Assembly (NCBI GenBank): GCA_027532825.1
Contig: JAPZTL010000010.1
Span: 1-64,000 of the forward strand
Reading direction: 5' to 3'
DNA from: Silanimonas sp021297925
Lineage (GTDB): Bacteria > Pseudomonadota > Gammaproteobacteria > Xanthomonadales > Xanthomonadaceae
DNA length: 64,000 bases
This document shows positions 16,920 to 24,032 of this stretch, piece by piece. Both the position numbers and the translations under genes were made by a program. A model generated the notes under the pieces. It had not been told where the DNA came from, ran no database searches, and saw nothing but the letters and a program-made list of their open reading frames with translations. Numbering within the stretch: the stretch's first letter is position 1; each line of letters begins with the position of its first letter.

Positions 16920-17953
16920 CAGGCGGCCGAAAACACGCCTTCGAGCTCGACGTCGAGCTCGCGGCGACAGATGTCGCCCTGCAGGAACGCGACGCGCGCC
17001 AAGGATAAGCCCGCGGCCTCGAGACGCGCCTGTGCCACCGGCATCGCGTCGGCATCGCGCAGGTAGACGCGCAAGGCTTGCAAGCCCTCCATGCGGAAGC
17101 GCTCACCGCCGCGCTGCGAACCTTCCTCCAGCAGCACGTGCAGGTTGGCGAGGCTCTCGTCGAGCTGGGCCACGACATCCCCCGCATGCAGCGACACATG
17201 GCCGACGATGCTGGCGGTGCCGGACGCCAGCAGCGTGGCGCCATCGCCGTCGCGCAGCACAGCGCCGCGCGAGAACCCCGGCGGCACCGGGCCGTATTCG
17301 CGCGGGTACTGCCAGGCCGGCGTCTGCCGCGGATTCTCCAGCGCGATGGCGGACTGTGCGCTGCACAGCGCGACGACGCTGAGCGGCGCGCCGGGGTCGG
17401 GCGCGCCGATGGCGGTGGCGGCCGGAGGCGGATCGCGGAACATCGCGTCCACGGCGGCGTTGCGGCCGATGCAGAAGCGCCGGTAGCGCTCGCTGTCGCC
17501 TTCGCCGGCATTGATGGCGCCGAAGTAGTTCCAGATGCGGATCAGGTAGGGGTGCGCGCTGGGCCGCGCGGCGGCGAGCAGGTCGCGGTAGGCGGCTTCG
17601 GATTCGATGGCGACGTCCCCGCCGGCCATCGGCCGGTGCAGGCCCAGCACCGCCCACGCGCCGGCGGATCGTCGCAGCACGCCCGCACCGATCGAACCCG
17701 CCTCCAGCGGCCGGTCCGACATCCAGGCCTCGCGCCGCGCGCCACCAAGCCACGCGCAGCCGCTGCGCCACGGCAGGGCGGCATCGACGAAGTCGAAGTC
17801 GAGCAGGGGTGCGGCGTCGGGGCGGTCGGAAACGCGCAAGGCGGATCGGGGCGGTTCGGAAGGCCGCGAAGTATAGCGGCGCAGCCCCCTTGATCCCGCG
17901 CAAAGGGGCTCGAGGGCAGGGGCCGCTAGACTGCGCGCCATCGATGCCTCCAA
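16919..17953 (-). CDS. xanB2: Chorismatase of the FkbO/Hyg5 family (XanB2-like)
   Basis: Enzymes of this family hydrolyse chorismate; Xanthomonas XanB2 gives 3- and 4-hydroxybenzoate, feeding xanthomonadin pigment and ubiquinone synthesis. Family motifs are visible (numbered from the longest start): IRIWNYF (138-144), RYRRFCIGR (156-164), ENPRQTPAWQYPREYGP (206-222), SGTASIVGH (244-252) and GDICRRELDVELEGV (326-340). The start is uncertain. The ATG used here leaves only 8 nt to the divergent hemF ATG, whereas a TATACT -10 box at 17875-17870 points to a shorter protein from a TTG at 17839 (306 residues). UbiA, which uses 4-hydroxybenzoate, is encoded at 55113-56027. Product specificity is inferred. 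Confidence 0.82.
   Translation of the reverse strand: MEASMARSLAAPALEPLCAGSRGLRRYTSRPSEPPRSALRVSDRPDAAPLLDFDFVDAALPWRSGCAWLGGARREAWMSDRPLEAGSIGAGVLRRSAGAWAVLGLHRPMAGGDVAIESEAAYRDLLAAARPSAHPYLIRIWNYFGAINAGEGDSERYRRFCIGRNAAVDAMFRDPPPAATAIGAPDPGAPLSVVALCSAQSAIALENPRQTPAWQYPREYGPVPPGFSRGAVLRDGDGATLLASGTASIVGHVSLHAGDVVAQLDESLANLHVLLEEGSQRGGERFRMEGLQALRVYLRDADAMPVAQARLEAAGLSLARVAFLQGDICRRELDVELEGVFSAA
17870..17875 (-). promoter_or_regulatory. Candidate -10 box for the chorismatase gene
   Basis: TATACT on the minus strand differs from the consensus TATAAT at one position and is rare in this GC-rich background. No convincing -35 box sits at 16-18 nt. If used, transcription begins near 17863 and the first available in-frame start is TTG at 17839. 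Confidence 0.4.
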
Positions 17954-17961
17954 GGACCCGC

Positions 17962-18873
17962 ATGAGCACCCCCAGCCCGAACTTCACCGCCGTCCGCGAC
18001 GATCTGATGGGCCTGCAGGACCGCATCTGCGCCGGCCTCGAGGCGGAAGATGGCGAAGGCCGCTTCGTCGAGGACGCGTGGACCCGCGCGGAGGGCGGCG
18101 GCGGGCGCTCGCGGGTGATGAAGGAGGGCGCGGTGTTCGAGCAGGCCGGCGTCGGTTTCTCCGACGTCAGCGGCACCACCCTGCCCGCCTCGGCGACGGC
18201 GCACCGCCCCGAACTCGCCGGCGCGCCATGGCGCGCGGTCGGCGTCTCGCTGGTGATCCACCCGCGCAACCCCTACGTGCCCACCTCGCACGCCAACGTG
18301 CGCTACTTCGAGGCCCGCCCCGAAGGCCGCGAGCCGATCTGGTGGTTCGGCGGCGGCTTCGACCTGACGCCCTTCTATCCCTTCGACGAGGACGTGCGCC
18401 ACTGGCATGGCGTGGCGCGCGATCTCTGCGCGCCGTTCGGCGCGACGCGCTATGCCGAGCACAAGGCGTGGTGCGACAAGTACTTCTTCCTCAAGCACCG
18501 CAACGAGTGCCGCGGCGTCGGTGGCCTGTTCTTCGACGACTTGCACGCCGACGGCTTCGAGCGCAGCTTCGCCTACCAGCGCGCGGTGGGCGACGGCTAC
18601 CTCGAGGCCTACGTGCCGATCGTCGCGAAGCGCAAGGCCACGCCCTACGGCGAGCGCGAGCGCGAGTTCCAGCTCTACCGCCGCGGCCGCTACGTCGAGT
18701 TCAACCTCGTCTGGGACCGCGGCACGCTGTTCGGCCTGCAGAGCGGCGGCCGCACCGAGAGCATCCTGATGAGCCTGCCGCCGCGCGTGCGCTTCGAGTA
18801 CGGCTACCAGCCCGAGTCCGGCAGCGCCGAGGCGCGGCTGGCGGAGTACCTGGTGCCGAGGGAGTGGGCCTGA
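17962..18873 (+). CDS. hemF: Oxygen-dependent coproporphyrinogen III oxidase
   Basis: HemF converts coproporphyrinogen III to protoporphyrinogen IX with O2 in haem synthesis. The 303-residue protein shows the family signatures SVVIHP-type strand (VSLVIHPRNPYVPTSHANVR), WWFGGGFDLTPFYPFDEDV, HKAWCDKYFFLKHR, RGVGGLFFDDL and RGRYVEFNLVWDRGTLFGL. Length is typical. AAGGA lies 6 nt before the ATG and TAGACT, a possible -10 box, ends 30 nt upstream. It is divergent from the chorismatase gene and runs convergently into the FAD/NAD(P) gene with 6 nt between stops. Confidence 0.97.
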   Translation: MSTPSPNFTAVRDDLMGLQDRICAGLEAEDGEGRFVEDAWTRAEGGGGRSRVMKEGAVFEQAGVGFSDVSGTTLPASATAHRPELAGAPWRAVGVSLVIHPRNPYVPTSHANVRYFEARPEGREPIWWFGGGFDLTPFYPFDEDVRHWHGVARDLCAPFGATRYAEHKAWCDKYFFLKHRNECRGVGGLFFDDLHADGFERSFAYQRAVGDGYLEAYVPIVAKRKATPYGEREREFQLYRRGRYVEFNLVWDRGTLFGLQSGGRTESILMSLPPRVRFEYGYQPESGSAEARLAEYLVPREWA

Positions 18874-18879
18874 CGCCCG

Positions 18880-20163
18880 CTACGCGCCCTCGACCCAGCG
18901 CGCCACCACCGCGACCGCCTGCTGCCGCAGTTCCGGCACGGCGGTGGTCTCGAAGCACTCGCCGAAGCGCGCCGCGCCGAGCACGGCGAGCGTCGGGTCC
19001 GCCGGTGTCTGCACGCCAGTGCCGAGCGGATGGGCCTGAAGCACGCCGTCGCGCACCAGCCGGGCCAGCAGCGAGTCCCCCGCCAGCGCGGCGCGGAAGC
19101 CGGGGCCGCGGCAATCGAGGACGAGCGCGGCATCCAGCGCTTCGGTCCGGCCGGCGTGGCGAAGGACGATCCTCCCGCCGTCCTCGACGGCGATGCGGCC
19201 GGGCCGAAGCCGCAGGGCGCGGTCGGCCTCGAGGGTCGCGAGCACGTCGGGCGCCATGCGGTGCCGGTGGCGGTTCCAGAGGCCGAAGGCATGGCGCATC
19301 ACCCGGCGCTGCTCCTCGAGGCCGAGGGCCGCCCAGCGGGCATTGGTGTCCGCGCGCAGCGCATCGACGACGGCCCGCCACGGATGCTCTGCTGCGAAGC
19401 GGCGCAGCACGCGCATCGTCCCGCGGGCGCCGGTCGCGGCGTCGAGGGCATCATCCAAGCGGTCCCGCGCCTCGGGGTCGAGCGGCGGCGCCGGGGCATG
19501 GGCGGTCGACCAGCGCCCGCCCGTCGAAACGACCTCGATCGGCCCGGCGAATCCGCGGGCACGCAGGCCCAGCACCATGTCGACCGCCGTCAGGCCGCTG
19601 CCGACCACCAGCACGCGGTCCGAGGGCGCGAGCGGCAACGGCGCCCCTTGGTGCGCCCGCCACCAGGCCCAAGGGTCGCCGACCCACGGCGAGGACGCGC
19701 CGGGCATCGGCACCCCGGCGGGCATGCCAAGGCACAGCGCCACGCGGCGGGCGACGAGCTTGTCGCCCCCGGCACCCTGCAATCGCCAGCCCCCCGCGCA
19801 ACGATCAAGTGCGACGACCGCCTCGGGGCGGACCCCCGCCCGCACCGACGCCGCACGGTGCGCGAGGTACTCCCCGAACCAGGCGCGCGGCACGAAGTCG
19901 CCCGGACGGACGCGCCGCTCCGGATGGACCGCCTGCAGCCAGTCGTAGAAGTCGATCGGCGCCGCGGCATCGAGGCCCATCCGCTCGACCGCCACGTTCA
20001 GGCGGTGCACCGGATCGTTGCCGCCGTAGGCGGGCAGGAAGCCGGGAACCGTGCCGCGCCAGCCGGCCACGCGCCAGTCGGGCGCGAGCGTCTCGGCCGC
20101 GAGGAGGGTGGCCACGCCCGCCGGGCCACCGCCGACGACGGCAAGGTCCACGGGGTCGGTCAC
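18880..20163 (-). CDS. FAD/NAD(P)-binding protein (YdhS / HcaD-like oxidoreductase)
   Basis: This 427-residue protein begins with an FAD Rossmann motif GGGPAG at 11-16, has a second dinucleotide motif VLVVGSGLTAVDM near 190-200 and conserved blocks typical of the NAD_binding_9 family (NDPVHRLN, DFVPRAWFGEYL, LDCRGPGF). Such proteins are predicted flavin oxidoreductases; the substrate is unknown. I chose GTG at 20163 because it places the Rossmann motif ten residues in and follows AGGGCGGACGGAC. It overlaps by 4 nt (GTGA) the end of a small upstream open frame that contains a C10 tract. It is convergent with hemF. Confidence 0.85.
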   Translation of the reverse strand: MTDPVDLAVVGGGPAGVATLLAAETLAPDWRVAGWRGTVPGFLPAYGGNDPVHRLNVAVERMGLDAAAPIDFYDWLQAVHPERRVRPGDFVPRAWFGEYLAHRAASVRAGVRPEAVVALDRCAGGWRLQGAGGDKLVARRVALCLGMPAGVPMPGASSPWVGDPWAWWRAHQGAPLPLAPSDRVLVVGSGLTAVDMVLGLRARGFAGPIEVVSTGGRWSTAHAPAPPLDPEARDRLDDALDAATGARGTMRVLRRFAAEHPWRAVVDALRADTNARWAALGLEEQRRVMRHAFGLWNRHRHRMAPDVLATLEADRALRLRPGRIAVEDGGRIVLRHAGRTEALDAALVLDCRGPGFRAALAGDSLLARLVRDGVLQAHPLGTGVQTPADPTLAVLGAARFGECFETTAVPELRQQAVAVVARWVEGA

Positions 20164-20309
20164 CGTCCGTCCGCCCTGCGGCGCTGCATCGACTCGGGCA
20201 GGGCGCTGGCGCGCCGGGGGGGGGGACGCGGGCACCCACCGGGCACGAGGCCCCGGATGGCGGATCCGAGCGGGGCGAGCGGGCGGCGGGCGCTGTCGAT
20301 CGGTTCCAT
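20160..20309 (-). CDS. Possible 49-codon leader ORF containing a C10 tract
   Basis: An ATG preceded by AAGG opens a 49-codon frame (MEPIDSARRPLAPLG...) whose stop overlaps the GTG of the FAD/NAD(P) gene by 4 nt, the arrangement of translational coupling. It spans ten consecutive Cs; gain of one C would put this frame in register with the downstream protein. It has no recognisable domain. It may be a leader peptide, an alternative N-terminus or a chance frame in GC-rich DNA. Confidence 0.3.
   Translation of the reverse strand: MEPIDSARRPLAPLGSAIRGLVPGGCPRPPPRRASALPESMQRRRADGR
20216..20225. repeat. Homopolymeric G10/C10 tract
   Basis: Ten consecutive Gs on the plus strand (C10 on the coding strand of the small ORF) are the longest single-base run in the window. 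Such tracts slip during replication and can switch reading frames; here one added base would fuse the leader ORF to the FAD/NAD(P) protein. Confidence 0.9.
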
Positions 20310-20328
20310 GGCCGGCCTTATGCCATGG
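20306..20328. promoter_or_regulatory. Inverted repeat CCATGGC-N9-GCCATGG, possible operator
   Basis: Two 7-bp arms flank nine bases that on the minus strand include CATAAG, a possible -10 box. The site overlaps the start of the small leader ORF upstream of the FAD/NAD(P) gene. It may be a repressor site, but the arms are themselves partly palindromic and chance cannot be excluded. Confidence 0.35.
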
Positions 20329-20380
20329 CGGAGCCTCGTCCCACCACCCGCCCGGCGTCCTCCGCGAATGCAGGCGACAT

Positions 20381-20414
20381 AAAAAACCCCGCGAGCCAGG
20401 GGAAGCTCGCGGGG
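20381..20414 (-). terminator. Strong intrinsic terminator of the small RNA
   Basis: Read on the minus strand, CCCCGCGAGC pairs perfectly with GCTCGCGGGG (10 bp, 8-nt loop) and is followed at once by six Ts. It is the most classical Rho-independent terminator in the window. No convincing minus-strand protein ends here except polA, ~235 nt upstream. Confidence 0.9.
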
Positions 20415-20510
20415 CTGGGTGAGGCGGCGGAAGGGGAGGTCAGCCGCCTCGTGTGGGTCGACCAGGGGAGGGATCGAGTCCACGGCAACGGACATTGCAT
20501 CCGTTGCGTG
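20381..20510 (-). ncRNA. Candidate trans-acting small RNA (sX13-like) downstream of polA
   Basis: The minus strand between polA and the FAD/NAD(P) gene has no credible protein but folds into four consecutive stem-loops. They are: an 8-bp stem with 3 more pairs past a bulge (20481-20510, arms GCAACGGA/TCCGTTGC); a 6-bp stem (20458-20477) with loop CCTCCCCT; an 8-bp stem (20421-20450, arms GAGGCGGC/GCCGCCTC) whose loop contains CCTCCCCT; and a 10-bp terminator hairpin with loop TTCCCCTG and U6 tail. Repeated C-rich loops can pair with Shine-Dalgarno sequences. As I recall, Xanthomonas sX13 has this design, and Spot 42, ErsA and sX13 all lie next to polA. The 5' end is not defined and no strong promoter is visible. 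Confidence 0.72.
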
Positions 20511-20648
20511 ACATCTGACCACCGGGGCACTGAGAAGTTCGTGAACCCCTGCGCGGAACGGAGATCCGGTTCAGGAGGAATTCACGGCCAGATTCGGGAA
20601 GCGTGACGGAAGTGCTCGCTCCGCGTTACGCCGTCCGGCGGCCAGGCG

Positions 20649-23411
20649 TCAATGCGCCGCGTCCCACGTCGGGCCGACGCCGGCCTCGACCAGCAGGGGC
20701 ACGCGCAGGCTGGCCGCCGCCTCCATCCGCCGCAGGACCTCGGCCTTGGCCTCCTCGACGAACCCCGTGTCCACTTCGAACACCAGTTCGTCATGCACCT
20801 GCATCAGCATCGCGATGCGGTCGGCACGCGGCACCGTCCAAGCATCCACGGCGACCATCGCGCGCTTGATGATGTCGGCGGCGGTGCCCTGCATCGGCGC
20901 GTTGATGGCGGCACGCTCTGCGCCGGCGCGCTGCGCCTGGTTGCGCGAGCGGATCTCGGCGAGGTGCAGGCGGCGACCGAACACGGTTTCGACATAGCCC
21001 GTCGCCTTGGCCTGCTCGCGCGTGCGGTCCATGTAGGCGCGCACGCCTGGATAGCGGCTGAAGTACAGGCCGATGTAGTCCTGCGCCTGCCCGCGGTCGA
21101 TGCCGAGCTGGCGCGCGAGGCCGAAGGCGCTCATGCCGTAGATCAGGCCGAAGTTGATGGCCTTCGCCGCGCGGCGCTGGTCGCCGCTGACGTCGGCCAG
21201 CGGCACGCCGAACACTTCCGCGGCGGTGGCCTTGTGCACATCGAGGCCTTCGGCGAAGGCGCGCAGCAGGCCGGCGTCCTCGGAGAGGTGGGCCATGATG
21301 CGAAGCTCGATCTGCGAATAGTCGCAGGCAAGGATCACGCGGCCCTCCGGGGCGACGAAGGCGCGGCGGATCTGCCGGCCTTCCGGCGTGCGGATCGGGA
21401 TGTTCTGCAGGTTGGGGTCGTTGGAGCTGAGGCGACCCGTCGCCGCACCGGCCTGGTTGTAGCGCGTGTGCACGCGGCCGGTGAGCGGGTTCACCGACTC
21501 CGGCAACTTGTCGGTGTAGGTGCTCTTGAGCTTGGCGAGGCCGCGGTGCTCGAGGATCAGTCGTGGAAGGGCGTGTTGATCGGCAATCGCCTCCAGCGCC
21601 TCCTCGTTGGTGCTCGGCTGGCCGGTGGGCGTCTTCACCAGCGCCGGCAGGCCAAGTTCGTCGAACAGCAGGGCCTGCAGCTGTTTCGGCGAATCGAGGT
21701 TGAACGGCCGGCCGGCGATGCCGTGCGCCTCCTGCTCGATGGCGTGCAGGCGCTTGGCGTGCTCCGCGCTCTGGCGCTTCAGCTCGGCGACGTCGATGCG
21801 CACGCCGGTGCGCTCCATGCGCGCCAGCACGGGCACCAAGGGCATCTCGATGTCGCGGTAGACCGACGCCAGCGCGGGCTCGGTGGCCAAGCGCGACGAC
21901 AGCGCTGCGTGCAGGCGCAGGGTGACGTCGGCGTCCTCGGCGGCGTACGCCGTGGCGCGCTCGAGATCCACCTGGTCGAAGGTGATCTGCTTGGCGCCTT
22001 TGCCGCAGACCTCTTCGTACTTGATGGTCATGTAGCCGAGGTGGCGCTCGGCCAGGGCGTCCATGTCATGGCGGTTGAGGCCGGCGTCGAGCACGAAGCT
22101 CATCAGCAACGTGTCCTCGGCATAGCCCTGCACGTCGACGCCGTGGCGGGCCAGCACCTCGATGTCGAACTTGCCGTTCTGGCCGAGCTTAGGTCTGGCG
22201 GCGTCCTCGAGGATCGGCTTGAGCGCTTCGCAAACGGTCGTCCACGGCAGCTGCGCCGGTGCACCGGCATACGCGTGCGCGATGGGGATGTAGCAGGCCT
22301 TGCCGATGGCGACGGAAAGGCTGATGCCGACGAGGTGGCATTGCTGCGGATCGAGCCCGTCGGTCTCGGTGTCGAAGGCGATGAGCGGCGCGGTGCGCAG
22401 GGCCTCCACCCAACGCGCGAGCGACGCCTCGTCGAGCACGCACTCGACCTCGCCCTTCGCCGACCATGCCGGATCGACCGGCGCGACCGGCGCTGCGTCG
22501 CCGCTGCCGCCGAAGCCGCGCGGGGCGCCGCGGGCGGCGCCACCACTCGATGCCGGCGGACCCGCCCCACCATCCAGCTCGCGCGCGGCGGCGTTGAACC
22601 CGTACTGCAGGTACAGCGCGCGCAACGTGTCGACGTGGCGGTCGCGCAGGTGGAGGTCGGTCGGACCGCGGTCCAGCGCGACATCGGTCTTGATGGTGAC
22701 GAGCCGGCGGTTCAGCGGCAGGCGCGGCAGCGCGGCGCGCAGGTTCTCGCCGATCTTTCCCGTGATCTTCCCGGCGTTGGCGATGACCGACTCGAGCGTG
22801 CCGTACTCGCCCAGCCACTTCGCCGCCGTCTTCGGGCCGCATTTCTCGACGCCGGGCACGTTGTCGACGCTGTCGCCCATCAGCGAGAGGTAATCGATGA
22901 TCTGGTCGGCGCGCACGCCGAACTTCTCGATGACGTCGGCGTCGCTGGCGAGCTTCGAGCCGCTCATCGTGTTGGCCAGCGTGATGCCGGGGCGGACGAG
23001 CTGGGCGAAGTCCTTGTCCGAGGTCGAGACGGTGACCTCCAGGCCCTGCGCCGCGGCTTGCACCGCCAGCGTGCCGATCACGTCGTCGGCCTCGACACCC
23101 GGCACGCGCAGGATCGGGAAGCCCAGCGCCTCGACGATGGCGATCATCGGCTCGACCTGTGCGCGCAGCTCGTCCGGCATGGGCGGCCGGTGCGCCTTGT
23201 ACTGCGGGTCGAGGTCCTCGCGGAAGGTCGGGCCCGAGGCGTCGAGCACGAACGCGGCGTATTCCGGACCCTCCTTCAGCGTGGCGCGCAACATGTTCAC
23301 CACGCCGAACAGGGCGCCGGTCGGCGTGCCGTCGGGGCCGGTCAGCGGCGGCAGCGCGTGGAAGGCGCGGTACAGGTAGGACGAGCCGTCGATCAGGACG
23401 AGGCGAGGCAT
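20649..23411 (-). CDS. polA: DNA polymerase I
   Basis: This 920-residue enzyme is used in Okazaki-fragment processing and repair. Three domains are visible. The 5'-3' exonuclease (about 1-290) has LIDGSSYLYRAFHAL and VPGVEADDVIGTLA. The 3'-5' exonuclease (about 340-530) keeps its acidic DTETD motif, so proofreading should be active. The polymerase domain (about 550-920) has DYSQIELRIMAHLSEDAGLLRAF, RRAAKAINFGLIYGMSAFGLA and MQVHDELVFEV. The start MPRLVLIDGSS fits the family; longer frames upstream do not. A TACAAT -10 box (23445-23440, minus strand) lies ~30 nt before the ATG. The gene is divergent from the TRAP permease genes and is followed by the small RNA. Confidence 0.97.
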   Translation of the reverse strand: MPRLVLIDGSSYLYRAFHALPPLTGPDGTPTGALFGVVNMLRATLKEGPEYAAFVLDASGPTFREDLDPQYKAHRPPMPDELRAQVEPMIAIVEALGFPILRVPGVEADDVIGTLAVQAAAQGLEVTVSTSDKDFAQLVRPGITLANTMSGSKLASDADVIEKFGVRADQIIDYLSLMGDSVDNVPGVEKCGPKTAAKWLGEYGTLESVIANAGKITGKIGENLRAALPRLPLNRRLVTIKTDVALDRGPTDLHLRDRHVDTLRALYLQYGFNAAARELDGGAGPPASSGGAARGAPRGFGGSGDAAPVAPVDPAWSAKGEVECVLDEASLARWVEALRTAPLIAFDTETDGLDPQQCHLVGISLSVAIGKACYIPIAHAYAGAPAQLPWTTVCEALKPILEDAARPKLGQNGKFDIEVLARHGVDVQGYAEDTLLMSFVLDAGLNRHDMDALAERHLGYMTIKYEEVCGKGAKQITFDQVDLERATAYAAEDADVTLRLHAALSSRLATEPALASVYRDIEMPLVPVLARMERTGVRIDVAELKRQSAEHAKRLHAIEQEAHGIAGRPFNLDSPKQLQALLFDELGLPALVKTPTGQPSTNEEALEAIADQHALPRLILEHRGLAKLKSTYTDKLPESVNPLTGRVHTRYNQAGAATGRLSSNDPNLQNIPIRTPEGRQIRRAFVAPEGRVILACDYSQIELRIMAHLSEDAGLLRAFAEGLDVHKATAAEVFGVPLADVSGDQRRAAKAINFGLIYGMSAFGLARQLGIDRGQAQDYIGLYFSRYPGVRAYMDRTREQAKATGYVETVFGRRLHLAEIRSRNQAQRAGAERAAINAPMQGTAADIIKRAMVAVDAWTVPRADRIAMLMQVHDELVFEVDTGFVEEAKAEVLRRMEAAASLRVPLLVEAGVGPTWDAAH

Positions 23412-23498
23412 GGACGGCTCCGGGTCGGCAGAGGCGGCGATTGTATCGGCCTCGCCGGCGGTGCCATCCTCGCGTGTCGCCAACGCGCGGGAGGGCGC

Positions 23499-24032
23499 AT
23501 GACCGACACCGACGACCGGCCGCGGGTGCGCGGCATCGATGCCCTGTCCGGCGCGCTGGGGCACGCCGCCGCCGCCGCCGCCAGCGCGGTGGTGCTGCTG
23601 TCCGCCGGGCTGGTGCTCGCGTATTCGCTGGGCAAGGGCTCGGTGAAGGTGCAGGACCTGGTGCTGTGGCTCAACGCGACGATGGTGATGCTGGGGCTCG
23701 GCTGGACCCTGCGGGAACGTGGCCATGTCCGCATCGACGTGCTGTCCTCGCGCTGGAGCGCCCGGACCCGTGCCCGCGCGGAGATCGCCGGCATCGCCCT
23801 GCTGCTGCTGCCGTTCTGCGTCTTCGTCGTCGCCGTGAGCTGGGACTACGTCGCGCTCAGCTGGTCGATCGGCGAGCGCTCGGGCAGCACCGGCGGGCTG
23901 CCGGGCCTGTTCCTCGCCAAGAGCCTGCTGCCGCTGGGCGCCGCAGCGCTCGCCCTGCAGGCCGTCGCCGAGGCGCTGCGCGCCTGGCCGATCGCCGCGG
24001 AACGCCCCGTGCCGGCGGAGGGCGCGGCATGA
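23499..24032 (+). CDS. dctQ: TRAP transporter small permease (DctQ)
   Basis: This 177-residue membrane protein has four hydrophobic segments (about 25-47, 60-80, 95-120 and 138-160) and the DctQ-family stretch RERGHVRIDVLSSRWSARTRA. In TRAP systems DctQ and DctM form the Na+-driven importer for carboxylates and related anions. GGAGGGCGC precedes the ATG. It overlaps dctM by 4 nt. No substrate-binding protein gene adjoins it; a DctP-type protein is encoded ~14 kb away at 38279-39373. Confidence 0.9.
   Translation: MTDTDDRPRVRGIDALSGALGHAAAAAASAVVLLSAGLVLAYSLGKGSVKVQDLVLWLNATMVMLGLGWTLRERGHVRIDVLSSRWSARTRARAEIAGIALLLLPFCVFVVAVSWDYVALSWSIGERSGSTGGLPGLFLAKSLLPLGAAALALQAVAEALRAWPIAAERPVPAEGAA

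Noticed and set aside
20318..20530. Small minus-strand frames (70 to 120 codons) across the polA downstream region
   Set aside because: They read through the 10-bp terminator stem and the C-rich hairpins, have no ribosome binding site or recognisable domain, and are better explained by the structured RNA.
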